Positions 1-9,523 are shown, numbered from the stretch's first letter. The stretch: 64,000 nt of DNA from Rubeoparvulum massiliense (GCF_001049895.1 NZ_CVPE01000005.1:248001-312000), one strand, 5' to 3'. Made by a program: numbers and translations. Notes: generated by a model from the sequence alone, not told the origin.

Positions 1-1222
1 CTGGATAGGAAGCAAAACCGATACTAATATAGACATAGCACTCCTGCTCTTCTAAATAAAATGGCTGGCGTAATAAGGTTTGTAGCGAGGCAATCCGTTC
101 TTCAATATAGTGACTATCCTGCTGTCCCGTGAAAAGCAGAAAGAACTCATCGCCACCCTTACGAGCCAACCATTCACCATCCTCAAGCCATACCTCGATC
201 CGTTCAGCAACACTCTGTAACAGCTCATCCCCAATAAAATGACCAAAGCTGTCATTGATCAGCTTAAAGCGATCAATGTCGAAGTAGGCAAGAACAACAC
301 GAAATTCTGGATGTTCAAATGCACGTTTAAGGATTGCAGTTAATTGCTTCTCTAGAGAGAGCATGTTGGGGAGTCCGGTTAGCATATCGTGGTACGCTAA
401 AAACCTCAGCTTCTCCTCCTGCATCCGATGCTCTGTCACATCTCGTTGCACGCCAATATGACCACGAAAGCGACCAGCTTCATCATAGATGCAGATATAG
501 TCCCCTTCTACCCAGATTATCGAGCCATCCATTCGACGCTCCTGGGTAATCATATGGGTCCGACCTTGCTCCAGCATCTCCCGCCAAAGCTTTCTTGCAT
601 AGGAAAGGTGATCAGCAAAAAGCTGGGCAGGTGTTTTTCCCAGCATTTCTTCAATGGTAGTCCCATACTGATTGGCCATGGCTTGATTAATTTTCACCAG
701 TTTTTGATTAACAAGAATATGATCCAAAAGCGCCTCTGTATCCTCTGCATGCTGCCAATCCACCGGATCCTCAAGCATCATGAAGAAACAGCCCTCTAGG
801 CTTTGCGAGAGAAAAAGATCAAAAAAGGACTCCTGCTGTCGTAGCTTTTCTTCCAGTTGGATAGACTCCGTGGCTTCTGTAACGATGCCAATCACATCAG
901 ATGATATATTGGATTCCTCAACACTGGTGAGCACATGATAGTAAAACCTTCCTTGATGCTCAATATGAAATTCCACATTTTCTCCGCGCAGGGTCTGTTT
1001 TACCATCTCATCAGCTTGGGCAAAATAAGATGGAGGAAGTACATCCTTTAACAGAACCTTATGGGGCAGATTGGTGGGGAGTCCAAACTCCCAAGTTAAA
1101 CCGCCTTTATTATAGAGAAGCCACAGGCATCCATCAGGATCGCGATGTATACGAAAAAAATTGTAGGGTAGATGATCGATCACTTTGATAAAGTCCTGTA
1201 GAATCATCTCATGGTTGTTCAT
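1..1222 (-). CDS. PAS-GGDEF signalling protein, 3' end outside the window
   Basis: Read by eye on the minus strand from ATG at 1222, preceded by an AGAGGAAG ribosome site; the frame stays open to base 1 (about 407 residues). The first 250 residues look like one degenerate and one clear PAS domain (the second ends in the usual GVQRDVTEHR linker). A diguanylate cyclase domain begins near residue 270 with LAYHDMLTGLPN, followed by FDIDRFKLINDSFGH and the active-site loop ARKGGDEF. The signature GGDEF is intact, so cyclic-di-GMP synthesis is plausible. No RxxD inhibitory site is present before it. An EAL domain could follow outside the window, as is common after PAS-GGDEF. The gene lies downstream of a NarL/kinase pair on the same strand. 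Confidence 0.85.
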   Translation of the reverse strand, partial: MNNHEMILQDFIKVIDHLPYNFFRIHRDPDGCLWLLYNKGGLTWEFGLPTNLPHKVLLKDVLPPSYFAQADEMVKQTLRGENVEFHIEHQGRFYYHVLTSVEESNISSDVIGIVTEATESIQLEEKLRQQESFFDLFLSQSLEGCFFMMLEDPVDWQHAEDTEALLDHILVNQKLVKINQAMANQYGTTIEEMLGKTPAQLFADHLSYARKLWREMLEQGRTHMITQERRMDGSIIWVEGDYICIYDEAGRFRGHIGVQRDVTEHRMQEEKLRFLAYHDMLTGLPNMLSLEKQLTAILKRAFEHPEFRVVLAYFDIDRFKLINDSFGHFIGDELLQSVAERIEVWLEDGEWLARKGGDEFFLLFTGQQDSHYIEERIASLQTLLRQPFYLEEQECYVYISIGFASYP

Positions 1223-1286
1223 AGATTTCTTCCTCTTCCACTACTTTCCTCAGATTTAATGTTTCTATTGTACTATAACTTCCTGC

Positions 1287-1916
1287 TTAATTCATATCAA
1301 ATACATGGTACTTTTGGGCTATTTCTAGCCAATCACTCCGCTTCTTACTACCTAGCTTCTTACTGATGTTTTGGCGATGATTCTCTACCGTTTTTACAGC
1401 AATATTTAATTTATCCGCAATCTCCTTCTGAGTATGGCCCATGACAGTGAGGATAAAGACCTCCCGTTCCCGAGGTGTAATGGGCAGATCCCATGAGGTA
1501 CGGTCCAAGCTATTTTGGCCATGTTGAATCGTCATCTGATCGAAGACTTTATTACCTGCCATAATCAGGTCAAGAGACTGAATCAGTTCATCGCTCTTAA
1601 TGCGTTTCACGAGATAGCCATCAGCTCCATACTCATAAGCACGCTTCTGATAACCAATATCATCATACATGGAGAAGATTACAATCCTTGCACTAGGTAA
1701 TAGCTTGCGCAACTGGATCAGTGTCTGAATTCCATCCATTCCTTCAGGCATGGATAGATCAAGCAGAACCAAATCCACCTCATGGTTGGTCGCTTGTTGA
1801 ACTGCTTCTCGCCCATCTGAAGCAAACATAAAACCATCTACTGGAAATGCATCCTTCATCAATAGTGCTAACCCATCACGAACCACTTCATGATCATCAA
1901 CAATCATGACACGCAT
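1287..1916 (-). CDS. NarL/LuxR-type response regulator
   Basis: 209 residues. The receiver domain (1-120) has acidic D7/D8, the phosphoacceptor D53 in LVLLDLSMP, and a conserved Lys in YLVKRIKSDEL. A LuxR/GerE helix-turn-helix fills residues 145-205 (TPREREV, HTQKEIADKLNIAVKTVENH). The gene is 61 bp downstream of a HisKA_3 kinase on the same strand, so the two probably form a two-component system. Targets are not visible; the divergent cydAB operon is the obvious candidate because the kinase has a redox-type cysteine cluster. Confidence 0.92.
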   Translation of the reverse strand: MRVMIVDDHEVVRDGLALLMKDAFPVDGFMFASDGREAVQQATNHEVDLVLLDLSMPEGMDGIQTLIQLRKLLPSARIVIFSMYDDIGYQKRAYEYGADGYLVKRIKSDELIQSLDLIMAGNKVFDQMTIQHGQNSLDRTSWDLPITPREREVFILTVMGHTQKEIADKLNIAVKTVENHRQNISKKLGSKKRSDWLEIAQKYHVFDMN

Positions 1917-1977
1917 AAACTTTCCTCCTCAAATATAGGTTCATTACTCCATACCGATAGTTTACTTAATTCAATCT

Positions 1978-2979
1978 CTACTTATTTAATGGGATAAATC
2001 CTTCCACTCGGGTGGGACCACCAGGTTGACTAATCCACTTAATCTCCCCATCTAGCATGTGGATCCGTTCTGTCATATGTTTAATCCCCAGGCCCTTTGG
2101 TTGCTCCTCTTTCATGTGAAATCCTTCACCATTATCCATAATTTCAAAGAAAATTTGGTTCTGATACGCTTCTACACGGATTTTTAATTGCTTCGCCTTG
2201 CCATGGCGCACTGCATTATGAACGGCTTCCTGAATGACGCGGAAGAGATGAAGCTCCTGTTCAGAATTGAGTCGTTTATGGTCAGGAATCTGATAGTGGC
2301 ATTCGATCTTGACCTGATACATCTGTTCCCAATCTGTCACGGCCTCCCGTAATGCATCCTCAAGACCAAGATTATCGATCAACTGGGGACGAAGTTCTTT
2401 GGTTAGTCGCTTGATATCCTGAAGAGTGCGTTCCATGATGGTCACCATTTTATTAAGATGTTTCCGATAATCTTCATTGGTAATATGAGGTTTAATGCCT
2501 TCTAAGCCTAAATAGAGACTGTAGACACTTTGGCCAATCTGATCGTGGAGTTCACGAGCTAACCGCTTCCGTTCTGCCTCCTGAGCAAGCATGGTCTCTT
2601 GAACAAGTAGTTGTTTTAGCCTTGCTTCCTCCGAATCAGGAGTCCAAGGCACCGGACGCATCACTAACACATGGTACCATTCATTTTCAATTGAAATCCG
2701 GCTAACACTCATTTCAAAATTACGATCTACCCCTGGGTAATTGGGCATATGGGCAGTAAAGTTGGGTAATGGTCCCTCAAGCGCTAGTAGACAGCGTGTT
2801 TCCCCATTGAAATAATTGCGAAGCTGACAATAGCTACAATATGGAACAAAGTCTCCAATATTCCAACCTGTCATGCTTTTGGCCTGAGCATTAAGATAGG
2901 TAACCTTACGTCTCTCATCTACCACAACAATACCCTCATGGAGCTCTTCAACAATCTGTTTAAAATGTAGTGATTCCAT
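1978..2979 (-). CDS. PAS sensor histidine kinase (HisKA_3) with cysteine cluster
   Basis: Start placed at ATG 2979 because AGGAGGTG stands just before it; a longer reading to 3090 would run through the promoter region. 333 residues, no membrane segment. Residues 5-115 form a PAS domain holding C48, C51 and C63 (CSYC, then RCLL). A HisKA_3 dimerisation domain follows (RKRLARELHDQIGQS, H145), then a HATPase with IMDNGEGF and GLGIKHMTERI. Cytosolic PAS kinases of the NreB type bind an oxygen-labile Fe-S cluster through four cysteines. Here three are visible, so cofactor binding is an inference. Partner: the NarL-type regulator downstream. Confidence 0.9.
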   Translation of the reverse strand: MESLHFKQIVEELHEGIVVVDERRKVTYLNAQAKSMTGWNIGDFVPYCSYCQLRNYFNGETRCLLALEGPLPNFTAHMPNYPGVDRNFEMSVSRISIENEWYHVLVMRPVPWTPDSEEARLKQLLVQETMLAQEAERKRLARELHDQIGQSVYSLYLGLEGIKPHITNEDYRKHLNKMVTIMERTLQDIKRLTKELRPQLIDNLGLEDALREAVTDWEQMYQVKIECHYQIPDHKRLNSEQELHLFRVIQEAVHNAVRHGKAKQLKIRVEAYQNQIFFEIMDNGEGFHMKEEQPKGLGIKHMTERIHMLDGEIKWISQPGGPTRVEGFIPLNK

Positions 2980-3127
2980 ATTTTCACCTCCTATACGATG
3001 ATCTTTCACAAAACATTCAATGTTCAATAATATGTCAAACATTAACGAAGAAACCGTGGAAAGCGTTGGCGCTAGGGATGTTAGCTTCATAGGGGTTTTA
3101 TAGTGAAAACCCTTTTGTCACAAATCA

Positions 3128-3142
3128 TTCAAACGCTTTCAA
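3128..3142. promoter_or_regulatory. Candidate CcpA cre site upstream of cydA
   Basis: On the minus strand this reads TTGAAAGCGTTTGAA and matches the degenerate cre consensus WTGNAANCGNWNNCW at 14 of 15 positions. It lies in the divergent kinase/cydA intergenic region, about 110 bp before cydA. In Bacillus subtilis cydABCD is known to be controlled by CcpA, so the position fits. No binding has been shown here. Confidence 0.4.
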
Positions 3143-3249
3143 AATTGAACGTGCATCCGCGGAAAAACCCTATATCATATGAAATGTAGCAATCTTATAC
3201 TTAAATTATAACAGCTAGTCTAACTTAACTAAGGGAGGGTTATTGAACA

Positions 3250-4632
3250 ATGAGCGACATTCTTTTACTCAGTAGGTGGCAATTCGGAATCACTGTCGCC
3301 TATCACTTCCTGTTTGTCCCATTGACAATCGGGCTTGTCATCCTAGTGGCAATCATGGAGACCAAGTTTGCTCGCACTGGTGACCATCTATACCGAAAGA
3401 TGGCCGATTTCTGGGGTAAACTCTTCACCATCAACTTTGTTTTGGGGGTTGTCACGGGTATCACCATGGAATTCCAGTTTGGAACAAACTGGTCCGAGTA
3501 CTCGAAGTATATGGGGGATATCTTTGGTTCACCACTAGCCATCGAAGCGCTTTTGGCCTTCTTCCTGGAATCAACATTCCTCGGAGTATGGATCTTCGGG
3601 AAGGATAAGATTTCACCCAAATTGAGAGCCATCTCCATGTGGATGGTCGCCCTAGGTACCAATATTTCTGCCCTATGGATTATTACAGCCAATGGTTTTA
3701 TGCAGAACCCAATGGGATATGTATTGAACAATGGTCGTGCAGAATTAGATAGCTTCGGTGAAATTCTATCGAACCCTTATGTATGGCATATGTTAATCCA
3801 CACCATCGTCGCCTGTTATGTAGTAGGCTCTTTCTTTGTAATGGGTATTAGTGCTTACCACTTACTCCGTAAACAAAATGTAGAATTCTTCCAACGCTCC
3901 TTCCGTATCGCTTTAATCATGGCTTTGATTGCAACTACTGCAACACCATTGATCGGACATAAGAATGGTACATTCGTTGCACAAGTTCAACCAGCTAAAG
4001 CGGCAGCATTAGAGGCTGTTTGGGAGACTGGAAGCGGTTTGCCATTCCATATTATCTCCTTCCCAGACCCAGCTAATGAACGGAATATCGAAGCCTTACC
4101 AATTCCAAAAATGGGTAGCTTCCTTTATACCAATTCTTTCAATGGTGAAGTAATCGGCCTGAAGGATATCCCAGAAGATGAACGTCCACCTGTTCTCCCT
4201 GTTTTCTATAGCTTCCGCATCATGGTTGCTTTAGGTACGTTCTTCTTGCTTGTTTCCTGGTTTGGATATTATCTCTATCGCAAAGGAAAGCTCTTGGTAT
4301 CTCGTCGTTATCTGAAAATCATGCTCTATTCTATCCTTCTTCCTTATGTTGCAACAACTGCAGGATGGATCGTTGCTGAGATGGGACGTCAACCTTGGAT
4401 CGTATATGGATTAATGAAGACCAATGATGCAGTATCACCAATTGCTTCCTCACAAGTTTGGTTCTCATTAATCGGCCTCATCGTCTTCTATACAACCTTA
4501 ATTATCGCTGACGTTTATCTATTGAAAAAATATGCTAAACAAGGGCCTGACATGGATGATCACTTCCAAACTCCAAATCCAGTAGACCCACAACAACCTG
4601 CTGTTACTGCCGCAGGTACGAAGGAGGTTTAA
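3250..4632 (+). CDS. cydA: Cytochrome bd ubiquinol oxidase subunit I
   Basis: 460 residues with about nine membrane helices. It carries the heme b595 ligand H19 in the opening motif RWQFGITVAYHFLFVPLTIG, the ETKFARTG loop, and the GRQPW signature followed by IVYG. The quinol-binding loop is short, as usual in Gram-positive enzymes. The enzyme oxidises menaquinol and reduces oxygen to water at high affinity in the cytoplasmic membrane. AAGGGAGGG precedes the ATG. cydB begins 4 bp after the stop, so the two are translated from one message. A cre-like site lies upstream. Confidence 0.97.
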   Translation: MSDILLLSRWQFGITVAYHFLFVPLTIGLVILVAIMETKFARTGDHLYRKMADFWGKLFTINFVLGVVTGITMEFQFGTNWSEYSKYMGDIFGSPLAIEALLAFFLESTFLGVWIFGKDKISPKLRAISMWMVALGTNISALWIITANGFMQNPMGYVLNNGRAELDSFGEILSNPYVWHMLIHTIVACYVVGSFFVMGISAYHLLRKQNVEFFQRSFRIALIMALIATTATPLIGHKNGTFVAQVQPAKAAALEAVWETGSGLPFHIISFPDPANERNIEALPIPKMGSFLYTNSFNGEVIGLKDIPEDERPPVLPVFYSFRIMVALGTFFLLVSWFGYYLYRKGKLLVSRRYLKIMLYSILLPYVATTAGWIVAEMGRQPWIVYGLMKTNDAVSPIASSQVWFSLIGLIVFYTTLIIADVYLLKKYAKQGPDMDDHFQTPNPVDPQQPAVTAAGTKEV

Positions 4633-4636
4633 GCCA

Positions 4637-5662
4637 ATGTCCCACGATACACTAGCTATTATCTGGTTCGCTCTGTGGGGTGTGCTTTGGGCCGTATACT
4701 TCATTCTTGAATCCTATACATCTGGAACGGGAATGCTCTTCTCCTTCATTGCAAAAGACCGACAAGAGCGGAACCAATTACAAGAGACCGTCGGACCTTT
4801 CTGGGGTGGGAATGAGGTTTGGTTGATTACCGCTGGTGGTGCTACCTTTGCCGCTTTCCCTATCACCTATGCCAATATGTTTAGTTGGCTTTATACACCA
4901 CTGATGTTAATCTTGTTTGCCCTGTTCTTCCGGGCAACTGGCTTAGAGTTTATGCATAAGGATGATAATCCAAAATGGCAAGCCTCTTGGAAATGGGCTT
5001 ACAACATCAGTAGTTTCTTAATTCCATTACTCTTTGGGGTAGCCTTTGCCAATCTCTACTATGGACTACAAGTAACTGAAAATGGATACGAAGGAACCTT
5101 ACTCTCCCTTTTGCATCCCTACGGATTATTAGGTGGCGTACTCTTTGTCGCCCTATCCCTTCTGTCCGGTTCCCTCTGGGTATCCCTCAAGAACTCAGGT
5201 CCTGTGGCAGAGCGAGCTAAACGACTCATCACCTATTTCTGGGTCATCTCTGTTGCAGTATTAGCCATCTTCTTTGTGGCAACGAACAATCGTACACCAT
5301 TACTTGATAAGTTTGCAGATTATCCTGTTCTCTGGGTATTCCCAGTATTAACACTGGTACTGCTCGTACTTGTTAAGCCTTTTGCTAGTAAGGGGAAATT
5401 CGGCTGGGCTTGGATTTTCACAGCACTCTCCTTCCTGATGCTTATGGCCACTGGTTTCATCGGGATGTTCCCAAACATGCTACCAACTATCGATCCACAA
5501 TACAGTGTCAACCTCTTTGATGCACGTGGTAGTGCAAAGAATCTGCAGATCATGTTCATTGTTGCACTAATCTTTGTACCAATCGTCATCGCTTATCAAA
5601 CCTGGGCACACTGGCTCTTCCGGAAAAAGATCGATAAAGACGAAGCTAAGGGATATCATTAA
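4637..5662 (+). CDS. cydB: Cytochrome bd ubiquinol oxidase subunit II
   Basis: 341 residues, about eight to nine transmembrane helices. The opening IIWFALWGVLWAVYFILESY and the ETVGPFWGGNEVWLITAGG motif are typical of CydB. Its ribosome site AAGGAGG overlaps the end of cydA. There is no cydCD after it, unlike in B. subtilis; assembly exporters must lie elsewhere. A full copy of the 54-bp palindromic repeat begins 14 bp after the stop codon, then a bidirectional terminator. Confidence 0.96.
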   Translation: MSHDTLAIIWFALWGVLWAVYFILESYTSGTGMLFSFIAKDRQERNQLQETVGPFWGGNEVWLITAGGATFAAFPITYANMFSWLYTPLMLILFALFFRATGLEFMHKDDNPKWQASWKWAYNISSFLIPLLFGVAFANLYYGLQVTENGYEGTLLSLLHPYGLLGGVLFVALSLLSGSLWVSLKNSGPVAERAKRLITYFWVISVAVLAIFFVATNNRTPLLDKFADYPVLWVFPVLTLVLLVLVKPFASKGKFGWAWIFTALSFLMLMATGFIGMFPNMLPTIDPQYSVNLFDARGSAKNLQIMFIVALIFVPIVIAYQTWAHWLFRKKIDKDEAKGYH

Positions 5663-5676
5663 TAATAAGTGATAAG

Positions 5677-5732
5677 TGGGGGTCAGACCCCCACTAAGTT
5701 AATGCGTTAAAGCGGCGGGGGTCTGACCCCCA
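5677..5732. repeat. Dispersed double-palindrome repeat, copy R1 (subtype A)
   Basis: Left arm TGGGGGTCAGACCCCCA, AT-rich spacer with the core TTAATGCGTTAA, right arm GGGGGTCTGACCCCCA. Each arm is itself a near-palindrome, and the two arms are reverse complements of one another, so both small hairpins and one long hairpin are possible. It lies between the convergent cydB and padR genes, just after cydB. No T-run follows, so it is not a standard terminator by itself. Confidence 0.95.
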
Positions 5733-5742
5733 TCCCATCTAA

Positions 5743-5772
5743 AAAGGGCACATCCGAATGGATGTGCCCTTT
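5743..5772. terminator. Bidirectional terminator between cydB and padR
   Basis: A perfect 13-bp stem (AAAGGGCACATCC, loop GAAT, then the complement) is flanked by A- and T-runs, so it can end transcripts from both convergent genes. It overlaps the padR stop codon by 2 bp. Confidence 0.85.
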
Positions 5773-6256
5773 ACAATTCCAACCACTTCAAATCCGCCTC
5801 TAAATGCAGAATTGCCCCTTCCACAAGGAGGATCATCGCATGATCCTCCACTGGATCCAACTGCGTCCGTAATGCTCGCATCTGTAGCATATTCCTTAGA
5901 ATCATTTCCTTCTGCCGGCGGATCATCTCCTCCTCCTGATGGAATTGGATCTGCTTCGCACATAATAGCTTAAAGTAGAATTCATCTTTTAAAAGAGAAC
6001 GCTCTACCGGACCAATTAACCATTGATAGAGCTCCTCTCTTCCCTGCTGTGTAATCTGGTATTCCTTCTTCTCTCCATGTTCAGCATTTAGTGGTTCAAC
6101 AAGACCATCACGGACCAAACGATCCAGCGTGGTATAGATCTGACCCACATTGAGATTCCATTGATGATGTACCATCTCATCGAAGGAGATTTTGATATCG
6201 TACCCATGTCGAGGTCGGCTATATAACAAGGTGAGAATGGAATGACGAACGCTCAT
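5771..6256 (-). CDS. PadR-family transcriptional regulator
   Basis: 161 residues. The N-terminal winged helix has the PadR pattern (VRHSILTLLYSRPRHGYDI, then NVGQIYTTLDRLVRDGLV). The C-terminal 70 residues form the dimerising helical domain. It is the last gene of an ABC-ATPase/FtsX-permease operon, 28 bp after the permease. PadR regulators next to transporters usually repress their own operon and are released by the transported compound. The palindrome at 9494-9523 is the natural operator. The ligand is unknown. Confidence 0.9.
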   Translation of the reverse strand: MSVRHSILTLLYSRPRHGYDIKISFDEMVHHQWNLNVGQIYTTLDRLVRDGLVEPLNAEHGEKKEYQITQQGREELYQWLIGPVERSLLKDEFYFKLLCAKQIQFHQEEEMIRRQKEMILRNMLQMRALRTQLDPVEDHAMILLVEGAILHLEADLKWLEL

Positions 6257-6283
6257 GAAATCAATCTCCTTTTGTACTTATAG

Positions 6284-8782
6284 CTATTCATAGCGAAGCG
6301 CAGAATGGAGTTCCATCTTAACTGCACGCCTTGCAGGTAACAATGCTGCCAGCAAACCTACCAGCATCGAGAAAAGTATTGCCACAACGAGTACCATTAG
6401 TGGAACTGAGTAGGGAATCGTCATCGAGGTACTAAGCATAGCTCGATTTACATTGATGAAAAGTAGACCGAGACCGACTCCTAACCATGCCCCACAGCTA
6501 CCAATCATAAACCCTTCTGCGAGAATTACACGATAGATTTGACCACGGGTAAAGGCGATGGCACGCATCACGCCTAACTCTCTTGTTCGCTCTAATACAT
6601 TGACGAACAAGGTGTTCACAATCCCGATCCCAGCAATGAAGATGGTGAAGAATAAGAGTCCTTGAAAGAGCCCTCGCACTCCTGGAAGTGTATCCTGGGC
6701 GCGTTCTACCTGCTCCTCCACACTGATGATACGGTTTACATCCGTTCCAAGCCTTTGAAATAGGTTTTTCTTAATGGCTACAGTAGACTGGCTCTCGTCG
6801 ATACTTACCAATGCTCGATAAGCCTTGGCGCTTCCCAAGGTAGATGAAAAATGGGGTCCAGAGTAAAAAGCCACATATCCATTATCATGGAGGGTATCTA
6901 CAACACCTAGCACCGGGAGAGATACTTCACCATTGGGTGTATCGAAAGAGATTACTTCACCCACTGCACCTCCCCATTCCCCAAAAGCATAGGAGCCGAG
7001 CAATACACCTTCGCCATTTTGAAAGGCGGTCCTTTGTTGCCGCGCAGTATCACCATTCTCCTGTAGACGATAGAGCGGATTTTTCTCCAGCCAAGCTGGA
7101 TCAACTCCAACCACTTTAAACTGCCTTCGCTCACCTGTTCCCTCCCTCTCCCACTGAACTTGGGTCTCCCACATTTTCGTAACGTCCTTCACACCTGATG
7201 TGCTTGCAATGAGCTGTAAGCCCTGGTCATCCAGGGGCTGCTCCATCCGAACCTGGAGCTGTCCACCAAATGTTGTTCGAACCTCTTCATCCACCATTTC
7301 CTCCATCATCTGAAAGAGCGAGGAAACCAAGAGGAGCACAGCCACACCATAGGAGAGGATCACCGCTGTATTACTAGTACGGGTGATCTGACGCTTCAAT
7401 GCTGTATTTGCCACCTCACCTGGATAGCCCCAGAGCTTCTGATTCCACCATGCTAGGAAGCCTTGTAACAGTTGAAGGAAATAGGGATAGAGGAGGAACA
7501 GACTAACCAATAATGAAAGGTAAGCAATGGGATGATGAAGGAAGCCTCCACCTAATAGGATAACACCCAGTACGAGTCGCCACCAGGGTAAGGGGGTAGC
7601 TTGTTCTCCCATTCCTGGCTTCAACACAGCAATAATGTTCACCCCACTCGCCTTCTTTACCGGGATGGCTGCTGCTAATAAGGGAATGATGAACCCGAGA
7701 AGGATTGTAACTGGCAGGGCCCACTTGAACTGAAGCTGATACTCCAGATTTGCATCGAAGGCACCAAATAAGAGAGTTTGCATTCCACCAGCCATCCAAA
7801 TACCGAGGATGACTCCAATGAAGGTGCCACAGCTTGCCAACATCAGTACTTCACGTAGCACCATCTGCCCGATCTGTGCTGGTGTCAATCCTAAGGTTTT
7901 CATTACAGCAAACTCTTTACGTCGTTCCCAGATCGTTACGTAGAGTGCATTAAACAGAATAAAACCGCTTAACAGTAGGGCTAAAGCTCCCACAAGATAA
8001 AACATCAAATAAAGTGAATCTAAGGGATTAGTTCCCCGCTGATCCAGCACCAATGGATAGAGATGAATCTGCTCAGAATCCAACTGCTGACGAAGAGCTG
8101 TGAGATAGCTCTCCTGATCTACACCCTCATTCAATTGGATCCGAAACTCCTGAATTTCGCCCTGTAAGCCATGCCACGCTTGCAAAGTTGAGAGCGCCAC
8201 CACAGCACGCCATTCTCCCCGATCGTCATCCACTCTTTTCTTTCCGCCATCGAGAAGAGGTGTATCTGCAACAATGGCTGTGATACGGGTATCCACCGCT
8301 CGTCCTTCGATCTGTAAGCGGATAGGATCACCACTCTTCACCTGCCAGAGTGCCGCTGCCTTCTGAGAAATGATGATGCCTTCCCCATGCAGATCACCTG
8401 CTAAAGGATGCAGATTGCTCATGGAACCATCGAGCTGGTCCAAGCCAGTGAGACGAATTCGCCGTTTCTCCCAAGGAATCTCCTGCGATTCTGACCACTG
8501 GATCACCTCCTGCCGATGCAGGACCTTCACCATTTCTGTCAATCCAGCTGTAGCACGGATCTTCTCTTCCCATGCTTCTGAGAGCAACTGATCTCGCCCT
8601 TCCACGAGGATATCCGCATTCCCATAGAAAAGCTTTAACTGTAGGTCAGTGATATGCTGGGTGGTCGCCACCGTCGTCAACACCATCATCATCATGGCAA
8701 CACCCATGACGATGGCAATGAGCGTAAGAAAGGTCCGCCATTTTTTATGCATGAAGTTTCGCCAAGAAATCTGCCATGACAT
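6284..8782 (-). CDS. ABC transporter permease with two FtsX domains
   Basis: 832 residues in the MacB/FtsX architecture: an N-terminal helix (residues 17-40), a large extracytoplasmic domain, three helices near 260-370, a second hydrophobic block near 400-490, a second extracytoplasmic domain, and three C-terminal helices (about 700-825) ending in the typical ALLPARRAVKMELHSALRYE. Such duplicated permeases pair with a LolD-like ATPase and act in lipoprotein, peptide or drug extrusion or in sensing envelope stress. The ATPase gene upstream overlaps its start by 38 bp, and padR follows. The substrate cannot be read from the sequence. Confidence 0.9.
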   Translation of the reverse strand: MSWQISWRNFMHKKWRTFLTLIAIVMGVAMMMMVLTTVATTQHITDLQLKLFYGNADILVEGRDQLLSEAWEEKIRATAGLTEMVKVLHRQEVIQWSESQEIPWEKRRIRLTGLDQLDGSMSNLHPLAGDLHGEGIIISQKAAALWQVKSGDPIRLQIEGRAVDTRITAIVADTPLLDGGKKRVDDDRGEWRAVVALSTLQAWHGLQGEIQEFRIQLNEGVDQESYLTALRQQLDSEQIHLYPLVLDQRGTNPLDSLYLMFYLVGALALLLSGFILFNALYVTIWERRKEFAVMKTLGLTPAQIGQMVLREVLMLASCGTFIGVILGIWMAGGMQTLLFGAFDANLEYQLQFKWALPVTILLGFIIPLLAAAIPVKKASGVNIIAVLKPGMGEQATPLPWWRLVLGVILLGGGFLHHPIAYLSLLVSLFLLYPYFLQLLQGFLAWWNQKLWGYPGEVANTALKRQITRTSNTAVILSYGVAVLLLVSSLFQMMEEMVDEEVRTTFGGQLQVRMEQPLDDQGLQLIASTSGVKDVTKMWETQVQWEREGTGERRQFKVVGVDPAWLEKNPLYRLQENGDTARQQRTAFQNGEGVLLGSYAFGEWGGAVGEVISFDTPNGEVSLPVLGVVDTLHDNGYVAFYSGPHFSSTLGSAKAYRALVSIDESQSTVAIKKNLFQRLGTDVNRIISVEEQVERAQDTLPGVRGLFQGLLFFTIFIAGIGIVNTLFVNVLERTRELGVMRAIAFTRGQIYRVILAEGFMIGSCGAWLGVGLGLLFINVNRAMLSTSMTIPYSVPLMVLVVAILFSMLVGLLAALLPARRAVKMELHSALRYE

Positions 8783-9476
8783 CCCCTTCCGCCTCCTCCC
8801 GTTGATTCACATCTACCTCAATCGCTCCATCCTTTAAGAGAATAGCACGTTCTGCAAAACTTGCAGCGTATAAATCATGGGTCACCATCACGATAGTAAG
8901 ACCCTCTCTAGTATGGAGCTGAGAGAGTAAGGTTAGAATCTCGCTCCCCCTTTTGCGATCCAGATTACCAGTTGGCTCATCAGCTAAAACCAAGGGCGGT
9001 TGCATCACTAGAGCACGGGCCACAGCAACCCGTTGCTGCTGGCCGCCACTCAATTGGGAGGGAAAGGCATGCTCTTTTCCCAGCAAGCCTACTGCTTCGA
9101 CGAGCACTTGAACACGCTCATGTATTTCTTCCTTGCTCTTTCCTGCTGCTTGCATAGGTAGGGCGATATTCTCTGCTACAGTCATGGCAGGGATCAACTG
9201 ATAGTTTTGAAAGACAAAGCCAATGGTATTACGGCGAAAGAGGCAGCGCTTCTTCTCCGAGAGATTGCTTAGCTCAGTGCCATTGATTAACAGCTCTCCA
9301 CCTGTAGGAAGATCAAGCCCACCGAGGAGATGGAGCAATGTACTCTTTCCTGAACCACTTGGACCCATAATGGCGACAAATTCACCTCGGGAAATGGAGA
9401 GATCAATTCCCTTCAGCGCATCGTAACGCTGATTGCCATTACGATAGCTCTTCTTCAAGCCTGTTGCTTTAATCAC
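8745..9476 (-). CDS. ABC transporter ATP-binding protein, LolD/MacB type
   Basis: About 243 residues. It has Walker [10 protein letters not shown], the Q-loop [16 protein letters not shown], the signature [15 protein letters not shown] and Walker [14 protein letters not shown]. The start is uncertain. ATG 9494 lies inside an AT-rich operator with no ribosome site, whereas GTG 9476 ([11 protein letters not shown]) has GGAAGGTG at proper distance and is preferred here. It energises the two-FtsX permease encoded downstream. It is first in the operon, whose last gene is the PadR regulator. Confidence 0.9.
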   Translation of the reverse strand: MIKATGLKKSYRNGNQRYDALKGIDLSISRGEFVAIMGPSGSGKSTLLHLLGGLDLPTGGELLINGTELSNLSEKKRCLFRRNTIGFVFQNYQLIPAMTVAENIALPMQAAGKSKEEIHERVQVLVEAVGLLGKEHAFPSQLSGGQQQRVAVARALVMQPPLVLADEPTGNLDRKRGSEILTLLSQLHTREGLTIVMVTHDLYAASFAERAILLKDGAIEVDVNQREEAEGDVMADFLAKLHA

Positions 9477-9493
9477 AAGCTTCACACCTTCCA

Positions 9494-9523
9494 TATATAC
9501 TCAGTATATATATTGAGTATATA
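9494..9523. promoter_or_regulatory. Probable PadR operator of the ABC/FtsX/padR operon
   Basis: A perfect 10-bp inverted repeat (TATATACTCA, 10-bp AT spacer, TGAGTATATA) lies directly upstream of the first gene of the operon. PadR proteins bind AT-rich dyads of this size over the promoter. The pairing of regulator and site is inferred from position. Confidence 0.65.

Noticed and set aside
2980-3090. Longer N-terminus of the PAS kinase
   Set aside because: The extension lies in the promoter region, has no ribosome site, and AGGAGGTG clearly marks ATG 2979.
3085-3130. Rex-like half sites (TAGTGAAAA and TTTTGTCACAAA) before cydA
   Set aside because: The two halves are wrongly spaced compared with the TTGTGAA-N4-TTCACAA consensus.
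5677-5732. Repeats as ordinary Rho-independent terminators
   Set aside because: Neither side of the hairpin has a T-run, and real terminators stand separately next to some copies.
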